NCBI RefSeq assembly: GCF_035582795.1 | Contig: NC_134390.1 | Span: forward strand, 2,867,560-2,931,559 | Length of the DNA: 64,000 nucleotides | From: Mycteria americana | Taxonomy: Eukaryota > Chordata > Aves > Ciconiiformes > Ciconiidae | Direction: 5' to 3' | In this document: positions 1-13,356 of the stretch, piece after piece | Position numbering within the stretch: the first letter of the stretch is position 1 | Layout: each line of letters begins with the position of its first letter | The notes under the pieces: model-generated | Seen by the model: only the letters and a program-made list of their open reading frames with translations | Databases searched by the model: none | Told to the model about the DNA's origin: nothing | Made by a program: the position numbers and the translations under genes

Positions 1-1180
1 GCACAGCAAAGACACACTGCTTAGGCTGCTAAAATCCCACAGATACATCACATGTGTGAAAGTTGAGATTTTTGCCAGTACCACTTTCCCAGTTTTGGGG
101 AGCTATGTGCTGGCAAGACTATGTCTGACATGCACTCAACACAGAGGGTTTCATGTACATCCAGCCAGTGCCAACGAGGTAGACTGCTTCTGTGAACCCC
201 ATGTCCCTGTTTAAATGAAGCCAAACAATCTCAGTCCCAGCCTCGGTTTGAAACTGAGCGGGGGGGGGAGACATGGGGAAGAGCAGCCCCCCTGCTTTTG
301 GGCTATTGTAATTTTAAAGGGAGAAAGCAGCTTTGAGGTTGGAGCAACCGCACCCAGTTGGGGAGACAGAACACAAGCACCTCTCTACATTCTCCCCATG
401 TTCTGGATCTTCATTCTCTTTTCTGTCCATGCTCTCCCCTTTCCCTCCCCAGGTCAAGTCACAACAGAAGGATTAGGCTCAAAGCACCTGTTCATTTTGG
501 TTTGGACATGGGGAAGCAGGCAGGACAGGATCCTATTTCCTAATAGATAGTATGCCTAAAGCCTCCCAGAAGAGGTCAGTTTCTGAGATACAGCAAACAC
601 CTTCTGTAATAAAGTGGCTCTTGTGTCTAAACTCAGCTGAGGAGAAATTAGTTTTTCAAATAAAAGGATGTCAAAGCAATATAAAAATTTTAAAACTTCA
701 TTAAAAAAATACAAGCCAGCTGCTATAAAGAGTAGGCTGCATCTGCCCACACTCAATAATCATCACCAAAATTCACTGGGAGGCAGCAGTGACTCAGCCT
801 GCAGTACACAAAGACAGCTTATGCTCCCAATACATAATGAAACTGGGCTTTATACAAAATCATAAATCCACATGCACCCCACTGACAACACACATGCAGG
901 GGAATCCCAGCACTGACAGACAGGCGGGGAATCATCAGCCCTTCCTCTTGCTGCTGCCCACACTCAGACACAAAAACATCTCTGCAAATGTACACCTCAC
1001 CTTTGCTTCAATCCGGGAAGTAGGTCATGTTGTCTTCCAGCTGGGTTTACTAGGACTCAGAAATCAAGACCAGGTTCAAAAAAAGATGAAGGAGAGTGTG
1101 ATATATTTCAAGGGGGAGGGAAACTAACTCTGCTCCTCAACTACATCCCACTATCCTTTCAAATGTCACCTCCAGCTCTT

Positions 1181-1203
1181 AAAAAAAAAAAAAAAAAAAA
1201 AAA
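1181..1203. repeat. Poly(A) run of 23 followed by GAGAGAG
   Basis: An uninterrupted run of 23 A on the + strand, followed by a short GA repeat. No retroposon body was recognised 5' of it, so it is left as a simple repeat. Confidence 0.9.
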
Positions 1204-4200
1204 GAGAGAGAAGTCTGTGTGGTTTTATTAAATTGCTCCATTGTGTGAATGGATTAATCATACTTCCAGTAAAAACCTTAAGGTATACAATTACTGCAGT
1301 TCACCTCCTGCCCAACAGCCACAAGAAACATAGGGCTTTCTTACAGATTGTACTGTTTGCTCCCATACTCATGCTGTCACATCACTTAAAAAATACTTTT
1401 CTCAGAGAGACTTTCTGTGCTGGCCTCCAGTACAACTCCTTCATTCAGGCATCCTCAGCCTTTTTCTCAGAACAACCACTAGCTCCTATTAAAACTAACT
1501 GATACAGAAGGCCACTCAGCAAATGAAAAAGCCTGTCCCGTGGAATCAGGACTTCAGCAGCACGACACATTCAAATTAAAGGAGTGCCCTACCTGTTCAC
1601 AGCAGGGCACCAGCCTGTGAGCCAGGAAAGTGCAGGACTCCTGAGTTCTTACCCTAGCTCAGCTCTACCCTTCGATGCTATCTCAGCCAAATAATTTATT
1701 CTACCTATTCTTCAGATCATCCACCTGTAAAACATGGATTGCATGCACCTACTCACAGTGGGGTAGAAAGGATTAATATATTAGTGCTGCAAACCCTCCT
1801 TCTAAATCCCTCAATGTACAGTCATGGGTGGGGATGCGATGGGACAGGGGCGTAGGACCAAAACAACTTTATTAGCCCCTGCTGTGGCACTGACAGGGAA
1901 GGCCTCCCTGAACTTTGCCATGTTCCTTGTTCTATGTCCCAATGCTTCTCCAAGCAGCTCTGGCCACCAAAGCTCTTTGGATCTCTACAGGCTTCCTGCA
2001 GCACACACTTGCCTTGTGCTGCAGAACAGGGAACACAGGCCGGAGAAGCTGCTGTGAAGCAACAGGCTTCTCTCTGGATTGCCCACACATAAATTTTACT
2101 TCATATAACACAGTGGGTATACGCCCTCTACTCACATTTTTTTTCCCCGTACGTGCACACTCCATATGAAGTCACGTAACTTTAAGTGCTGACACTGTGA
2201 GAGAGAGAAAAGATCTAAGTCTTCAGTAAAAGCCCTCTTGCTGCCCCACTGATTCTTGTGTGTGAGGCATCTTTCCGTCCTGAGCCCACCTAGTGCCCAA
2301 GTTGCCGGAACTTGGTTCTGTGCCTCAAGCTTCCAGTCTCTTCAGAGCTACAGCCTCTTCTGCAGATTCAGCTTAACTCACTGCCACGCAGCTGCTCGGC
2401 AAATGCTAACAGTCTTTTTGTCCTCATTTCTGTTTTCCCCACCTGAAGCCACCTGGTGCCACCATTCCAGTCCCAGGGATGGCTGTATTTTTAAAGACAT
2501 GTCTAAAGCAGCAGCTGAAAGAGTTGGGGGAGAGAGGTTTTAAAGCCAAGCAGGTGATCTAGAAAGGATCTCCCTCCTCCAGCAGGGTTCTGGCCTAACC
2601 ACAGCATTGCCACATCCTGTTTATTTTGTCCACTGCTGTTCCATGTTCTGCCTGTACTTCTTGACATTATATTTCTCCAAATGGATGTATGTGAGAAGGT
2701 TTATCAAGTGATGGGTATAATCCTGTAGCATCTATAGCAGCAATAGGGTCTGTGCAAGCACTCACTGTGAGCAGTCACTTTGGTTGTAGTTTTCCAAAAG
2801 CATTTGCATTTAGGCCAGACTAAAAAGAGCCTTCCAGTACTCAGTGACTGATAAGGGCAGCCAGTGGGATTCCCAAAAAGTTTTCAGGAAGATTCAGACT
2901 TAGGCACCTGTTACCTGCAGGAAGATCTCCAAAGTCTTTGTTTCCAAAACAGGCCAAGGTGCCAAATTCAAATTCAGTATCAACTGAAAGTGGGTTTGGG
3001 ATGCTTTTGAAGATGTTACCCATTAACAGTAAATTTTGGGTTCCATTGTCAAACATACACACAGTCTGACTCACAACTAGGCATCCTCCGCTTACATAGC
3101 CCCTTTTCCTTGCATGATCTCAAAGCTTCACTCCCCCACCCCCAAAGCAATTTCTCCTAGAGGAGAAATACTTTGTTGCACACATTGTTCAGACTGCCAG
3201 AATGTCATGAGCAGCACACACTGAGCAAAGCCTAGGATACAGACTCCCATTTGCTTTCTAAACACTAGCAATATTCCTCCAAAGAGACAATAACAATCAA
3301 ATCAGCAAGATGACAAAAAAGGGCAGAAAGCTAAAGTGCTAAAATCAAAACACACACTGACGGCCGATCTCTTGTGTTCAGCAGGCCACTGAGGTCTGAC
3401 ATATGCCCAAGGTCTGACAGCAGCACGGCTCCACGCCTACTTCTCACAGACAAGGAAGGGAAGGCAGGAAGGTCCAAGCTGTAAAGTTCTTGTGACATGA
3501 TTCAGAAGACATACATTACATTGAGTCATCAATTCAACCTGTCACCTGAAACCAAGCTGTTGGGAAGCTTGCACTGGGAACAGATGCATACACTGTTCTG
3601 CTCTTGTGTTGAACTTGGCTTTAATAAAGCCAGCTGGGCAGCAGACACAAGAGCTTTGGAGGCTACCTCTCTCTACTGCCTGGGTAGACTGGATAGTATC
3701 TGCCTTGACTCTCACTAAAGTCTCCAGAGATCTGTTTTGCCACAGCTCTACTTGGGCTATGTTTGTGGAACCAGTTGAAAAGCATGCAGTTCATTTAGAT
3801 GTCTGCACTTTCATGTTGTCAGGCAGCTAATTTCTGAGTGATCCTGAAGCAGTTATCCAGAAAAAGAAAATAAACAGGGATATACACTAGATCATTGATG
3901 GATCTAGGCATTAATGAACCAAATTACAAGACCCTTCAGGAACTTGGCCAAGTCTTTGCAACAGTGCCAGAGCGGGTGGGGAAAGCAACAGTGTCTGGGA
4001 CGTTGTAACTAGCATCGTTCCATAACACTGGGTGAGCAGCAGCGTCTCTCTTGCCAGCACTCTCGCACAGTAAGCAAGTCAAATGTATTTTGAGTCCCTG
4101 ATGACTGCTGAATATAGGGGTGATAGTAAGTCTCTTAGCTGGTTTTCCATAGAGTTGCCATGCTTGGTCTTCAGAGCTGGGGTATCTTTATGGACAAAGC

Positions 4201-6394
4201 AAAACTTCTTGCTAGAGGAAGTTAATAGGTGGCACTAATTACCTCTAATTCAGAGCCAAATCATCCCACAGATAAGCCAGAGAACAAGCCTTTAGGCATA
4301 TACATATATAAAAAAAAAAAAGACATTGCAAACACCCTTTTTCACCTTCTCTAAAGTGCTAGGAAGGATCAGCTAGAATTAAAGACAAATGCATTGACAT
4401 AAACCCAGCTGCTTACTGGAAATAGTCTGCCTGGTCATCAACTCTCTTTTGGTATTCCATTGCAAAGAGGAAGGTACCCCACAAATTATATCAGCTTTAA
4501 GCTTCTTTCCACCACCATGCCTTCTCCCCAGCGTAATGTTCTCTAGCAGGAGTGAGGAGATCATGCCACCACCAGCTGGAGGTGCTGAGATGTTGCATCC
4601 ATCTGTGAAGTCCATCAAAACAAACAGCATCCAAACATAAAGCACCTGGGCTTTCATAAATAGCCAGGGCTTTCAGCACCTCTGCAACAAACCACAAACA
4701 TACAGCAACAAATTGATCTAATCACTCTAAATCGAGCGATACCTATTTTGCTAGCATTAACTTCCAGAAATTTACACTTTAAAAACCAGCAATGGTCATG
4801 TAAAAAAGGCAACTGGGAAGGCAAAGTCAGCCTTTCAGTCACATCTGGCACCAGGAAGAGGAAGCCTTGATAACAGTTCATTCAGGCAGAGGTGGTGACT
4901 GAAGGTCAGGACTCTGGGCTCTTTTCAAGCCCAGTCACTTCCATGCCATGCTACAAGCTCCTTAACAGTACAGAAGTGTTACTTACACCTCATCGATTCC
5001 CAGGGCAACTGCTGTTCCTAAGGAACCGAGATCCTTAGATGAAAGAAACTGGGAGAAGGACAACAGGTTATTATTAGAAACTAGTATTGACATAAGCTGG
5101 AAACAGCATCCAAAACTAACTATTCTACCTATTTAAGGCTGATGCTTTAGCCTCAGTTAGTGAGACGCAAACCTAGCATCAGCTGAAGTGCTGCCTTCCC
5201 TTGCCACAGACCCAACAGCATTAATCAGCATTGCCACCTATTTCCCTGACCTCTCCAGGTCTTTAAGATACACCACCTACAGCTGCAGCTGTAGGCACTT
5301 CCAAAATACATAATTAAAAAAAGATTCAGACCGAGGTAAAAGTTAAATTTACTTGGCCCACAGGCCTTACTTCCTCCCAACATTACACTTCCCTGCCAGG
5401 TCTATGTCAACAAGCAAAGAGACACAAATGTCTTCGGCCTTTTATTTGCTTTAGGGGCTGAAGAACAAGCTACAAGTTTTCTGACCCTGCAGTCATAGTG
5501 AGCAGTTCATCATCATTTCAACAGGCATCAAGTCATTTTGATGTGGGTTCCAATCTCTGCTGGGGCCTTTGGATCTGGCCACAAAAATATGTTTGTGAAG
5601 AATTCAAGGCAAGAAACGCAACTCGGCACAGGCATGCAGAGGAAGTACCAGAGGCACAGAATATTGGCAAGATCATTTTATTAAGAGTTTATCTTTAGGC
5701 AAATAACAGCCCTTTCAAAAGTCTTCAGCACTCAGGTGCCAAGCTGCATTTCCTGCCTCTCGCTGCACCATTACACTGGACTTCCTGCTTTGAATTACTC
5801 AGAAAATAGCAGCTTGCTGAGCGACACCAAAACCTGCTGTACTTGAAGAGTGATTGAGGCGGGGGGGAAAGGCAGCTCCAAAATCTGTTCTGAAAGTTTT
5901 GATACATATCCTGCTGTATTAGCCTCTTTGGCAGCCACCTCCTCCTTTAAAAAAAAAAATTAAAAAAAAAAATCAAGATCTTAAAATGAGTACTGATCTA
6001 GTTGAAGTTTACTATTAAACAATATAATGAGATGAAGTACACTGCATACCTGCATATATACACTCACAAACATCGGTGCTGGCACTATCTGCATGCATTC
6101 TTCACACTTTTCATACAACTCTGCCCATTTTGGCACGAAAACACTCTGCTTCTCCACCTGATTCTAGGTAGGAATTATGCAATGACAAAATTACTTATAG
6201 TTAACATTTCCTCAATACACTAATTCTTTTATTCATCCATCAGTATCTACCGTATGAAGGAAGACAAGAAATAAAAGTTAAAATAGATAGATCAGAATGC
6301 TAGAAGACAGAGGGGGAATCCAGACTCCACTGTAACTAGAGAAAGCTTTGGTTCATACATCACATTTACAAATAATGGGAGGGTATAGTGGTGG

Positions 6395-6805
6395 AAGTGA
6401 AGACAACACCTGAAGAAAGACTGAGAGAGTTGCGGTTGTTCAGCCTGGAGAAGAGAAGGCTCCAGGAACACCTTATTGTGGCCTTTCAATAATTAAAGGG
6501 GGCTTATAAGAAAGATGGAGAAAGACTTTTTACCATGGCCTGTAGTGACAGGACAAGGGTTTTAAACTGGAAGAGAGCAAATTTAGATTGGATATAAGAA
6601 ATTTTTTTATGATGAGGGTGGTGAGACACTGGAACAGTTTGCCCAGAGAAGCTGTGGATGCCCCATCCCTAGAATCGTTCAAAGTCAGCCTGGATGGGGC
6701 TTTGAGCAACCTGATCTAGTGAAAGATGTCCCTGCCCATGGCAGGGGGGTAGGCAAGATGATCTTTAAAAAGGTCTCTTCCAGCCCAAATGATTCTGTGA
6801 TTCTA
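6395..6805 (+). mobile_element. CR1 LINE, 5'-truncated 3' fragment
   Basis: The segment reads as the 3' end of an avian CR1 LINE in + orientation. It has the end of the reverse-transcriptase frame (TTCAGCCTGGAGAAG), the block around TGGAACAGTTTGCCCAGAGA, and the 3' untranslated end TCTTCCAGCCCAAATGATTC. It terminates in two ATTCT-type octamers. CR1 copies are characteristically 5'-truncated and lack a poly(A) tail, as here. It lies in the presumed R3HDM2 intron in antisense orientation to that gene. Small internal differences suggest an old copy. Confidence 0.9.
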
Positions 6806-9800
6806 AAAGAACTCAAGCACTGAACTGAAGCTAAGCCTGGGACCAGTCCTACAGACAGATTTTTTATTATTATTATTTTCTTAAATGGGTGATTTATACA
6901 CCTTCCCCCTGAAAATGGGGCTTTAGAATAGCAGCACTGACACAATCTTAAATTTAGCAACACAAATGGCATCACTACTATAAGGGGAACTTGATGCATC
7001 TGCGCTCTGATGAGAGGATAGTATATCACAGGCAGAACAAGAGGTACTGCAGAACAGCTAGAAGAAGAGATTTGACATGGACATTCTCCACTGCTCTGAT
7101 CCGCAGGCCAGCACTGAATAAGAGGGTCTGCTTCTCCCACAGTCAATTCCTTGCCATCAGTATAGCAGTTTCCTTCCCCTGTAATTCAGTTGACCAGGCT
7201 CCTCTACTCTCTCCAACCCTTTTTTAAGCCTGCTACAGACAACCTGTGACAACTACAACAGGGACAGGCAAGAACAACAAACATTTCTTCAATTTCTGTG
7301 AAACCGAGCAATTCTGCCACCCCTTCTCCCAACACTAACTACTCCAGGCAACAGCAGAATCCCAGGTCCTCATGCAACAGTTTCCCAGCCACAGAGAGAG
7401 GGGCTGCACGTAGTTTGGTAAGTCCTCTGGGACTTGCTTCCTTATACATTCATCTTACTTGAGAAGGTGCTAGCTTACTCCCAGGCCTTAGCTTTTACTT
7501 AACTAGCACAAGACACGCAAAGTTGCAATGGTTTAACGCAAGGGATAACATCATACCTGATATTAGTCAAGTCAGTGCAGCTTTGGACATATATAGCACA
7601 CCACTCTAAACCTTGTTTGCTGAGTTTAGCTCATACTTGTCACACAAGCCAAAAAAACAAATGCAGCACCATGCTGTTTAAACCAGCTACATCACGTTTC
7701 TAGTTAGATGTGATATAGAGTAGTGCAGTCAAAACACCCTCACACTGCTCTCAGCCACAAGGAAAACTCAAAAACTTAAGCCCAGCATAACCAATTCTAA
7801 AATATTCAGCTAGCAGTAAGTCTGTAGGGAGCCTGGAGCAACCGTTTAGACAGAGAAAGAAATACTGTATTTGCCCCCATAAGGGATTAACTTCAACTGT
7901 CAGCATAGCACATAGTTCTGCACACCACACAGCAGGCTGCTGAGAAAGGCCCTAGGTAACACTGGAACCAGAAAAACAGAGCTAGTTTTATACAAGCGCA
8001 GTGCCTGATCTGGGACCCCAAGAAGCACCACCGCATGAGTGGTACACGGACAGACCAGCTTCCTCTGGCATCTCAGCGAGAGACGATCCACAGGTATCTA
8101 ACAAATTCTAATGTTGCAACTCACAGGAGGTAGGCGGCCACAGTCCGCTATAAGATGCATTATGTTCTGGCAAGCTGGACAGCTAGGTTTAGAAACATCT
8201 GCTTCTTCCATCCCAATGACTAGTACCCTGGGAGACTGCAGATCCTGTCCCAAACCAGCAACAAACAACAAAGATACCTGAGAAGAAATCTGAGAGAACT
8301 AACTAGTTCCTTTAATTCCACTCTGCTGAATGGACTACCAGCCTAGAGAGTTGACCCTCATAGGTCAGATGGCTGCAGCTCAAAGCAGCACTTGACTAAC
8401 TAGCATTATATATCTCTGAATGGAGAGAAATACAGCTATACCACAGAATGTAACTTCTCAGTTTTGATCCTAGGAAAGTCTAAGCAAACAAAGCTACCAA
8501 GACTCAGCTAAAGAGGAGGACAATGCTATGAACCACTGTCCGATATTGTTAAATTACTCCAGGTTTCATCTTGTTCATGCTATGCAGGTAGCTCAAACTG
8601 TCCCTTAGGAACCACTCAGCAAAACTGCAATGCCTGGTAACTAAGGGGTCAATTGGCTCCATATACTACTCACCTCTAGTGCACTAGTCCCCAGTCAGTC
8701 CCCACTCATGAGCAGGGGGAGAGATAAGAGAATGGACATATCCAAGAGATGTTTCTCCTTCACAACTGGCAGGAGTTGATTTGGGAGTCTTAATCCAGCT
8801 CCTCAAAAGCCAGGTGGCTGTCTCCAGCAAAGCATCATCATTGCAAGCAACCTGTTGAGATCCGTCCTCACTTGTGCAATCCCTGGAGTCTGGAGTTATG
8901 GTTTACTATCCAGTGAAGCTGCCATCAAACGTCACACTTTACCATCTCAGTGGACAGAGAAGAAGAAAATCAGTCTAGTATCTTTCCTAATCATCTAGTT
9001 TGTTCCATTAAAAAAACAAAACAAAAAACTTATATTTGTAAATACACACACACAGAGGAATAAGTTTCCAAAGTTTTCTATGCAGATACAATCTGTCCTT
9101 GCATTCCAAAGAAACAGGAATGAACAGGGGGAAATCTTTACCAATATATGTTTAACAGCTCACTGAAAATACAAAGAGCTGTGGATGGAGAAGTGAGACC
9201 CTAAGAGAACATCTGTTAGGGAAAAAAAAAAAAAAAAAGATTTCAGCAAATCACCTGTGAACTACTGAATTGCCATTCAATCAGGTAGGAAGATTACAGC
9301 AAGGATACCCAGCATGATTTAATCAGGAATTTCCAGCACAAGTTCAAGGAGAAGGACACAGAGGTTACATCAATCAGCCTTAACAGGCTATAGGTAGCAA
9401 ACAGGATAGAAATAAAAAAGAATGGAGCATAAGGAATGCAATCCATTTGAAGTAATCACGGGACCCAGGTCCCAATTCTCAAAGGCAGATGGAGAACAGG
9501 CCAAGGCAAGAGACAAGACAAGATTCTCAAGAAGTACCAGTGACAGAAAACCAAACTGAGATCAGCCACGTGTGGAACATCTCTGCACGCTGCCAGCAGG
9601 AAAAGGAGCACCGAGACAGAGATTTAGAATTAGCAAGGGCACTGTTTTGATTTGTAAACAGGCATGTGTTCATCTGCTTTCTGACAAGCAAACCAGGTCC
9701 CACAACATACTCCCACTGCTCCCCATGCAGACAGAGAAAAACAACTCTTGTGCACGCCAATGATTTGGGATATCTGTGGCCTACAGCACGCTCTCCTCTA

Positions 9801-12800
9801 CCGTATCCGTTCTTTGTAACACCAGTCAGCCTTCTTAGCACAGCTGGCAGGTAAGGACAGCTCTGCTGTTCCATGGGTCTTGAAGAAGCACCCACAACAC
9901 CATACCAAAGAGCTTCTCCCCCACCACCACCCTTCCCTACTGTTAGGACATAACTCTTCAGCCTATCCTTTGTTTGGCAATAAACAGGCACCAAAGCTTG
10001 GCAATATTTCCAGCTCCCCAAGCAGGTTATTTCCCTTTATCAAGTCTTCTTTCCAGCACTTCTCTTCCCCAACCCTTTGGGTTCCTTACACTTTTTAAGC
10101 TTTGACTTTCCTCCAAAAATGAAGACAGGCAGTAATCTGCACCTACTGAGCAACACATGCAGGATTAACAGCAGCTCTGCATTTCCAGCTCACATCGCAT
10201 CTGAATCCTCTTCAGTAGAGTGGTTCAGATTCTAATGGATCACTTTGCATGAACAGAGGCCGCAAAACCAGCAGAGGCTATAATAAACTCAAGGTTTCTT
10301 TGTAGTCACAATTACAGTGGCATCCTTGAACTCTAAGGAAAATAAAGCCTGTCCTGGAACGTTGGAAGCTTGGCACTTCTGCCAGAAGCTTGCTTAGTAT
10401 TCCTCGCAGTGAAGCTTATTCCCTTACCACTCCCACTACTAAGGCACACCTAGCTGCATTATCAGCATATATGGCTAGAAATACACCTTGTTTTTCCAGA
10501 CATCTTTTGTCAACACTGAAGCATCACAAAAGTATACAAAGAAGGCAGAGCTAAAGCAGTTGAGTTCAGCTTTAACTGCTCAGAAAAAAAGCTAATGCAT
10601 TTCTGACTGACCAGTCTCTACGTTAAGAGGATACCTACAAGCAACAGGTCATTCAGATTAGACAGATGCACTGAGTAGGGTGCTTAGGAGTATGTGCAAG
10701 CTGGTAAATCAGCTCGCAGGAATAGGAATCAATTCACGCCTCTGGAAAATCTAACATCTGTTTTTGGGCACAATTACACTATGTGAAACCAATGTGGGGG
10801 AATTTAAAATTCCCAAGAGGTCACAAGTCAAAGGGTTCAGGAATGAACAGCAAGGATTCTGGTGACACTCCTGCCCACATGTATGTATTTTTTTATTAGT
10901 AATTTTTTATTAGGAGCGGGGAGTTGCCTCACAAGGAACACTACACAGCAGGGGGCTGTGTGTAGCACTGCTGAAGGGCAGAAAAGAACAAGAATGTAAA
11001 CCTTATGTCCAAATTAAAATTCAAGGCAACATCTAGAATAGGTCTGTACAGCCAGCCCTGATGTCCTGACCACCGCATCTTCATTGCCTTTGATAGATCA
11101 GCCAGGGTCACCAACGTGTAGCACACTCACGCTACAGTGAACAGTCAACCTGAGGCTGCGTGGAAAACAGGTGAAGGCATGGCAAAAAAGGGCATATCCT
11201 GGGACAGAGTGAAATAAGAGAGATCTTACACCAAACCCTGTGCAGGACAAATAAGTTGGAGTAAGTCAAAAGGACACAGCTGTAGCAGAAGCAAGTACAG
11301 ACCCTAGAGAGAAGAGAGGCAAATAAGGACTTTACCAACAAGTTCAGATTCTCTGTGGCCTAACAAAGACCTGGAATAGCTGCTCGTTCAAGGAACAATC
11401 GATAATAAAAGAAACAGCAGAAAACTGTCTGCTGGGGTCTGCAAATTCCCCTCAATGAGCCAGTTATGAACTGGCTAGAGCCTTGCCCACCGCTTAAGGA
11501 GCTGGCACAGTCTTGGCACAGCACTCCCCCAGCTCTGTGGTGCCCTTTTGAAAGGCAAACACCCTCTATAAGCAGTTTCTGAAAGACAGAGCAGCATCAA
11601 GCCCTTTATAAAACCAGAGGCCTTTATAAAAACAGTACAGCACAGCCTAGGCCTGGGCTCAGCTTTCTTGCCCATCTCAAAACAAAAAGAGGCCAGAAAG
11701 AACAATGACTGGAAATGAGAGAAGGTTGCCATCGATGAAAGACATAATCTAGATCAAATTCTAAAGGAAATAAGGGAAGGTATTAAAAAAGATTCACACA
11801 ATGAGTGACAGAAGAGAGATAACAATCCACCAGCTACAACTATTTACACACTATCAGGAGCTCGGAAGGAGCTCTATCAGACCATTTCAAACACATCAGA
11901 GGAAGACTTTAAGCAATACCAGCTTACCTGTGAAACTTGCTGCCAGAATACTGCACTGGCAGGAGTCAGAGGCAACTCTGACACTCAGGCTGACAGCTCA
12001 AATATCTACAGGTACCCAAAAAAGCCCTGTGAGGATGTAAATGTGTCACGGGGCAGAGAACACTGAGTAACAAGTAACAAAACCACCCTTCCATGTATTC
12101 CATTAGTGGCCTACACAGACCCTCTGAAATCCCTCCTGAACGCACTCCAACCAAGCCAGAAAACAACTAACTCTCCAGCATTTTCACTCCTTTTGTTACA
12201 CACAGCAGGGCACCAGAAGTCAGAAATGTTTCCAGGAAAGCGTTTCAAAGCAAAGACGTTGTATTGCGAGGACGGCAGAAAACCGTATTGTGCTTCCCAG
12301 GCACTAGAACGGATGCCTGGCCATCAACGACCTGAGGCCTCCTCTCCCACCTGTTGCTCCCCTTCCTTCTTAGCTTCTTGCAAGTACTGCAATGCACACA
12401 GAGAACTGGGGAACGAGGCAGCCGCAGCGAGCTCAGGCGCTTCTGGATCGCGCAGGGATGCCCCTTGTATCCGGGCCAGCCAGAGACGCACGGTGCAGGG
12501 GAGCACCCAGCTACCATGTGCTCCGCAAACTTGCTGCAGCAAGCGGTCCGCTGCAAACTCCTCCGCGCACCAACACTACAGCGAGCCTCGCAAGCCCCGA
12601 CGGCCAGCAACGCCCGGAGATGGCGGAGACCCAGGAGGACACCGGCACCGAGCGCTCCCCCGAGAGGGGCAGCCCAGGAACCGGACACCGGCTCCGGGCG
12701 CGCCCTACCGGCCCGCTGACTCGCGGCGGCAGGAGCCCCGGGGACACGCCACAGTCAGGACCGCGGCCCCCCGGGGACGGGGGAAGAAACGGAGACACGG

Positions 12801-12983
12801 GGAGGACGTCGCAGGCGGGTGCACCGTCGCAGGCGGGTGCACCGCCGACCGCCCTGCCGGCCCCGAGCCCCAGACCCGGCCCACCCCATCGGGCTCGGGC
12901 TCCGACCCCGGCCCACCATCGCGCCCGGCCCCCACCCCCGGCGGCGCGCACTTACCGGGCCGGGCCGGGCCCTGCGCCGCGGG

Positions 12984-13010
<27 letters not shown>
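12984..13010. repeat. (GCC)9 trinucleotide repeat
   Basis: Nine perfect GCC units within the CpG island, inside the candidate 5' untranslated exon of the minus-strand gene. Such repeats in leaders are often length-polymorphic. Confidence 0.95.
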
Positions 13011-13016
<6 letters not shown>

Positions 13017-13164
13017 CCGGGCCGGGCCGGGCCGGGCCGGGCCTGCGCCAGCGCGGGCCGCCCGGGCGGGGCGGCGGAAACGGCGGGCGGACGGGGGGAC
13101 AGGACAGGGGCGGGGGGAAGACAGCCGGAACGGGGAGAAAAGGGGAAAGAAACAGAGGGGGGAG

Positions 13165-13189
13165 AAAAAAAAAAAAAAAAAAAAAAAAA
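13165..13189. repeat. 25-nt A-run inside the CpG island
   Basis: Twenty-five consecutive A on the + strand (T on the minus strand) embedded in a GC-rich, purine-rich stretch (13130-13200). It is unusual inside a CpG-island promoter and prone to length change. Confidence 0.95.
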
Positions 13190-13222
13190 GGGAAAGAAGC
13201 GGCGGGCCCCTCCCCCAGCGGG

Positions 13223-13261
13223 CGTGCGCGCTGCGTCACTGCTCCGTGCGCGCTGCGTCAC
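13223..13261. promoter_or_regulatory. 17-bp perfect direct repeat with CRE/ATF-like TGCGTCAC
   Basis: Two identical 17-bp copies at 13223-13239 and 13245-13261, spaced 22 bp start to start (two helical turns). Each combines a GCGCGC core with TGCGTCAC, a variant of the CREB/ATF element. The placement suggests core-promoter elements of the CpG island; binding is inferred. Confidence 0.55.
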
Positions 13262-13284
13262 CATACCGCGCCCGCCGTGCGCCC

Positions 13285-13299
13285 GTTGTCGTTAGCAAC
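13285..13299. promoter_or_regulatory. X-box (RFX)-like dyad
   Basis: GTTGTC, three bases, then AGCAAC form an imperfect inverted repeat resembling the RFX-factor X-box. One arm has a mismatch and the spacing is one base longer than the classic 14-bp site, so this is a weak candidate. Confidence 0.3.
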
Positions 13300-13340
13300 C
13301 TGTCAGACGCGGCGTCGTGGAAGGTGGGGCGGGACGCGGC

Positions 13341-13356
13341 AGCGCCCTCTCGCGCG
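13341..13356 (-). promoter_or_regulatory. CTCF-like motif, minus orientation
   Basis: The minus strand reads CGCGAGAGGGCGCTGC, one base off the CTCF core as I recall it. It lies in the CpG island between the R3HDM2-side promoter and INHBC. Confidence 0.4.

Larger units (their letters stand above)
1..12954 (-). other. Presumed first intron of R3HDM2 (no coding exon seen)
   Basis: I see no recognisable protein-coding exon in this stretch on either strand. All open frames are short and without family resemblance. It is AT-richer than the rest and holds simple A-runs (for example 1181-1203 and 9222-9238) and one CR1 fragment. The minus-strand splice donor at 12954-12955 next to a CpG island suggests that the region is the large first intron of a minus-strand gene. 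In human 12q13 the neighbour on this side of INHBC is R3HDM2, transcribed away from it, so that identity is inferred from synteny alone. Untranslated exons could be hidden here and would not be visible to me. Confidence 0.5.
12956..13260 (-). other. Candidate non-coding first exon with GTAAGT donor (minus strand)
   Basis: On the minus strand the sequence GGCCCG is followed by GTAAGTGCGC, a near-perfect 5' splice site, with the intron starting at 12955 and running leftward. The upstream sequence is a GC-rich leader containing nine GCC units (12984-13010) and a 25-nt A-run on the + strand (13165-13189), which would be a T-run in the transcript or promoter. The upstream exon end (transcription start) cannot be fixed; 13260 is a guess placed at the tandem TGCGTCAC elements. 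No start codon with a convincing frame is visible, so I treat it as 5' untranslated. Confidence 0.5.

Noticed and set aside
1-12950. R3HDM2 coding exons
   Set aside because: No translation matching the R3H or SUZ region was seen; only position and promoter support the name.
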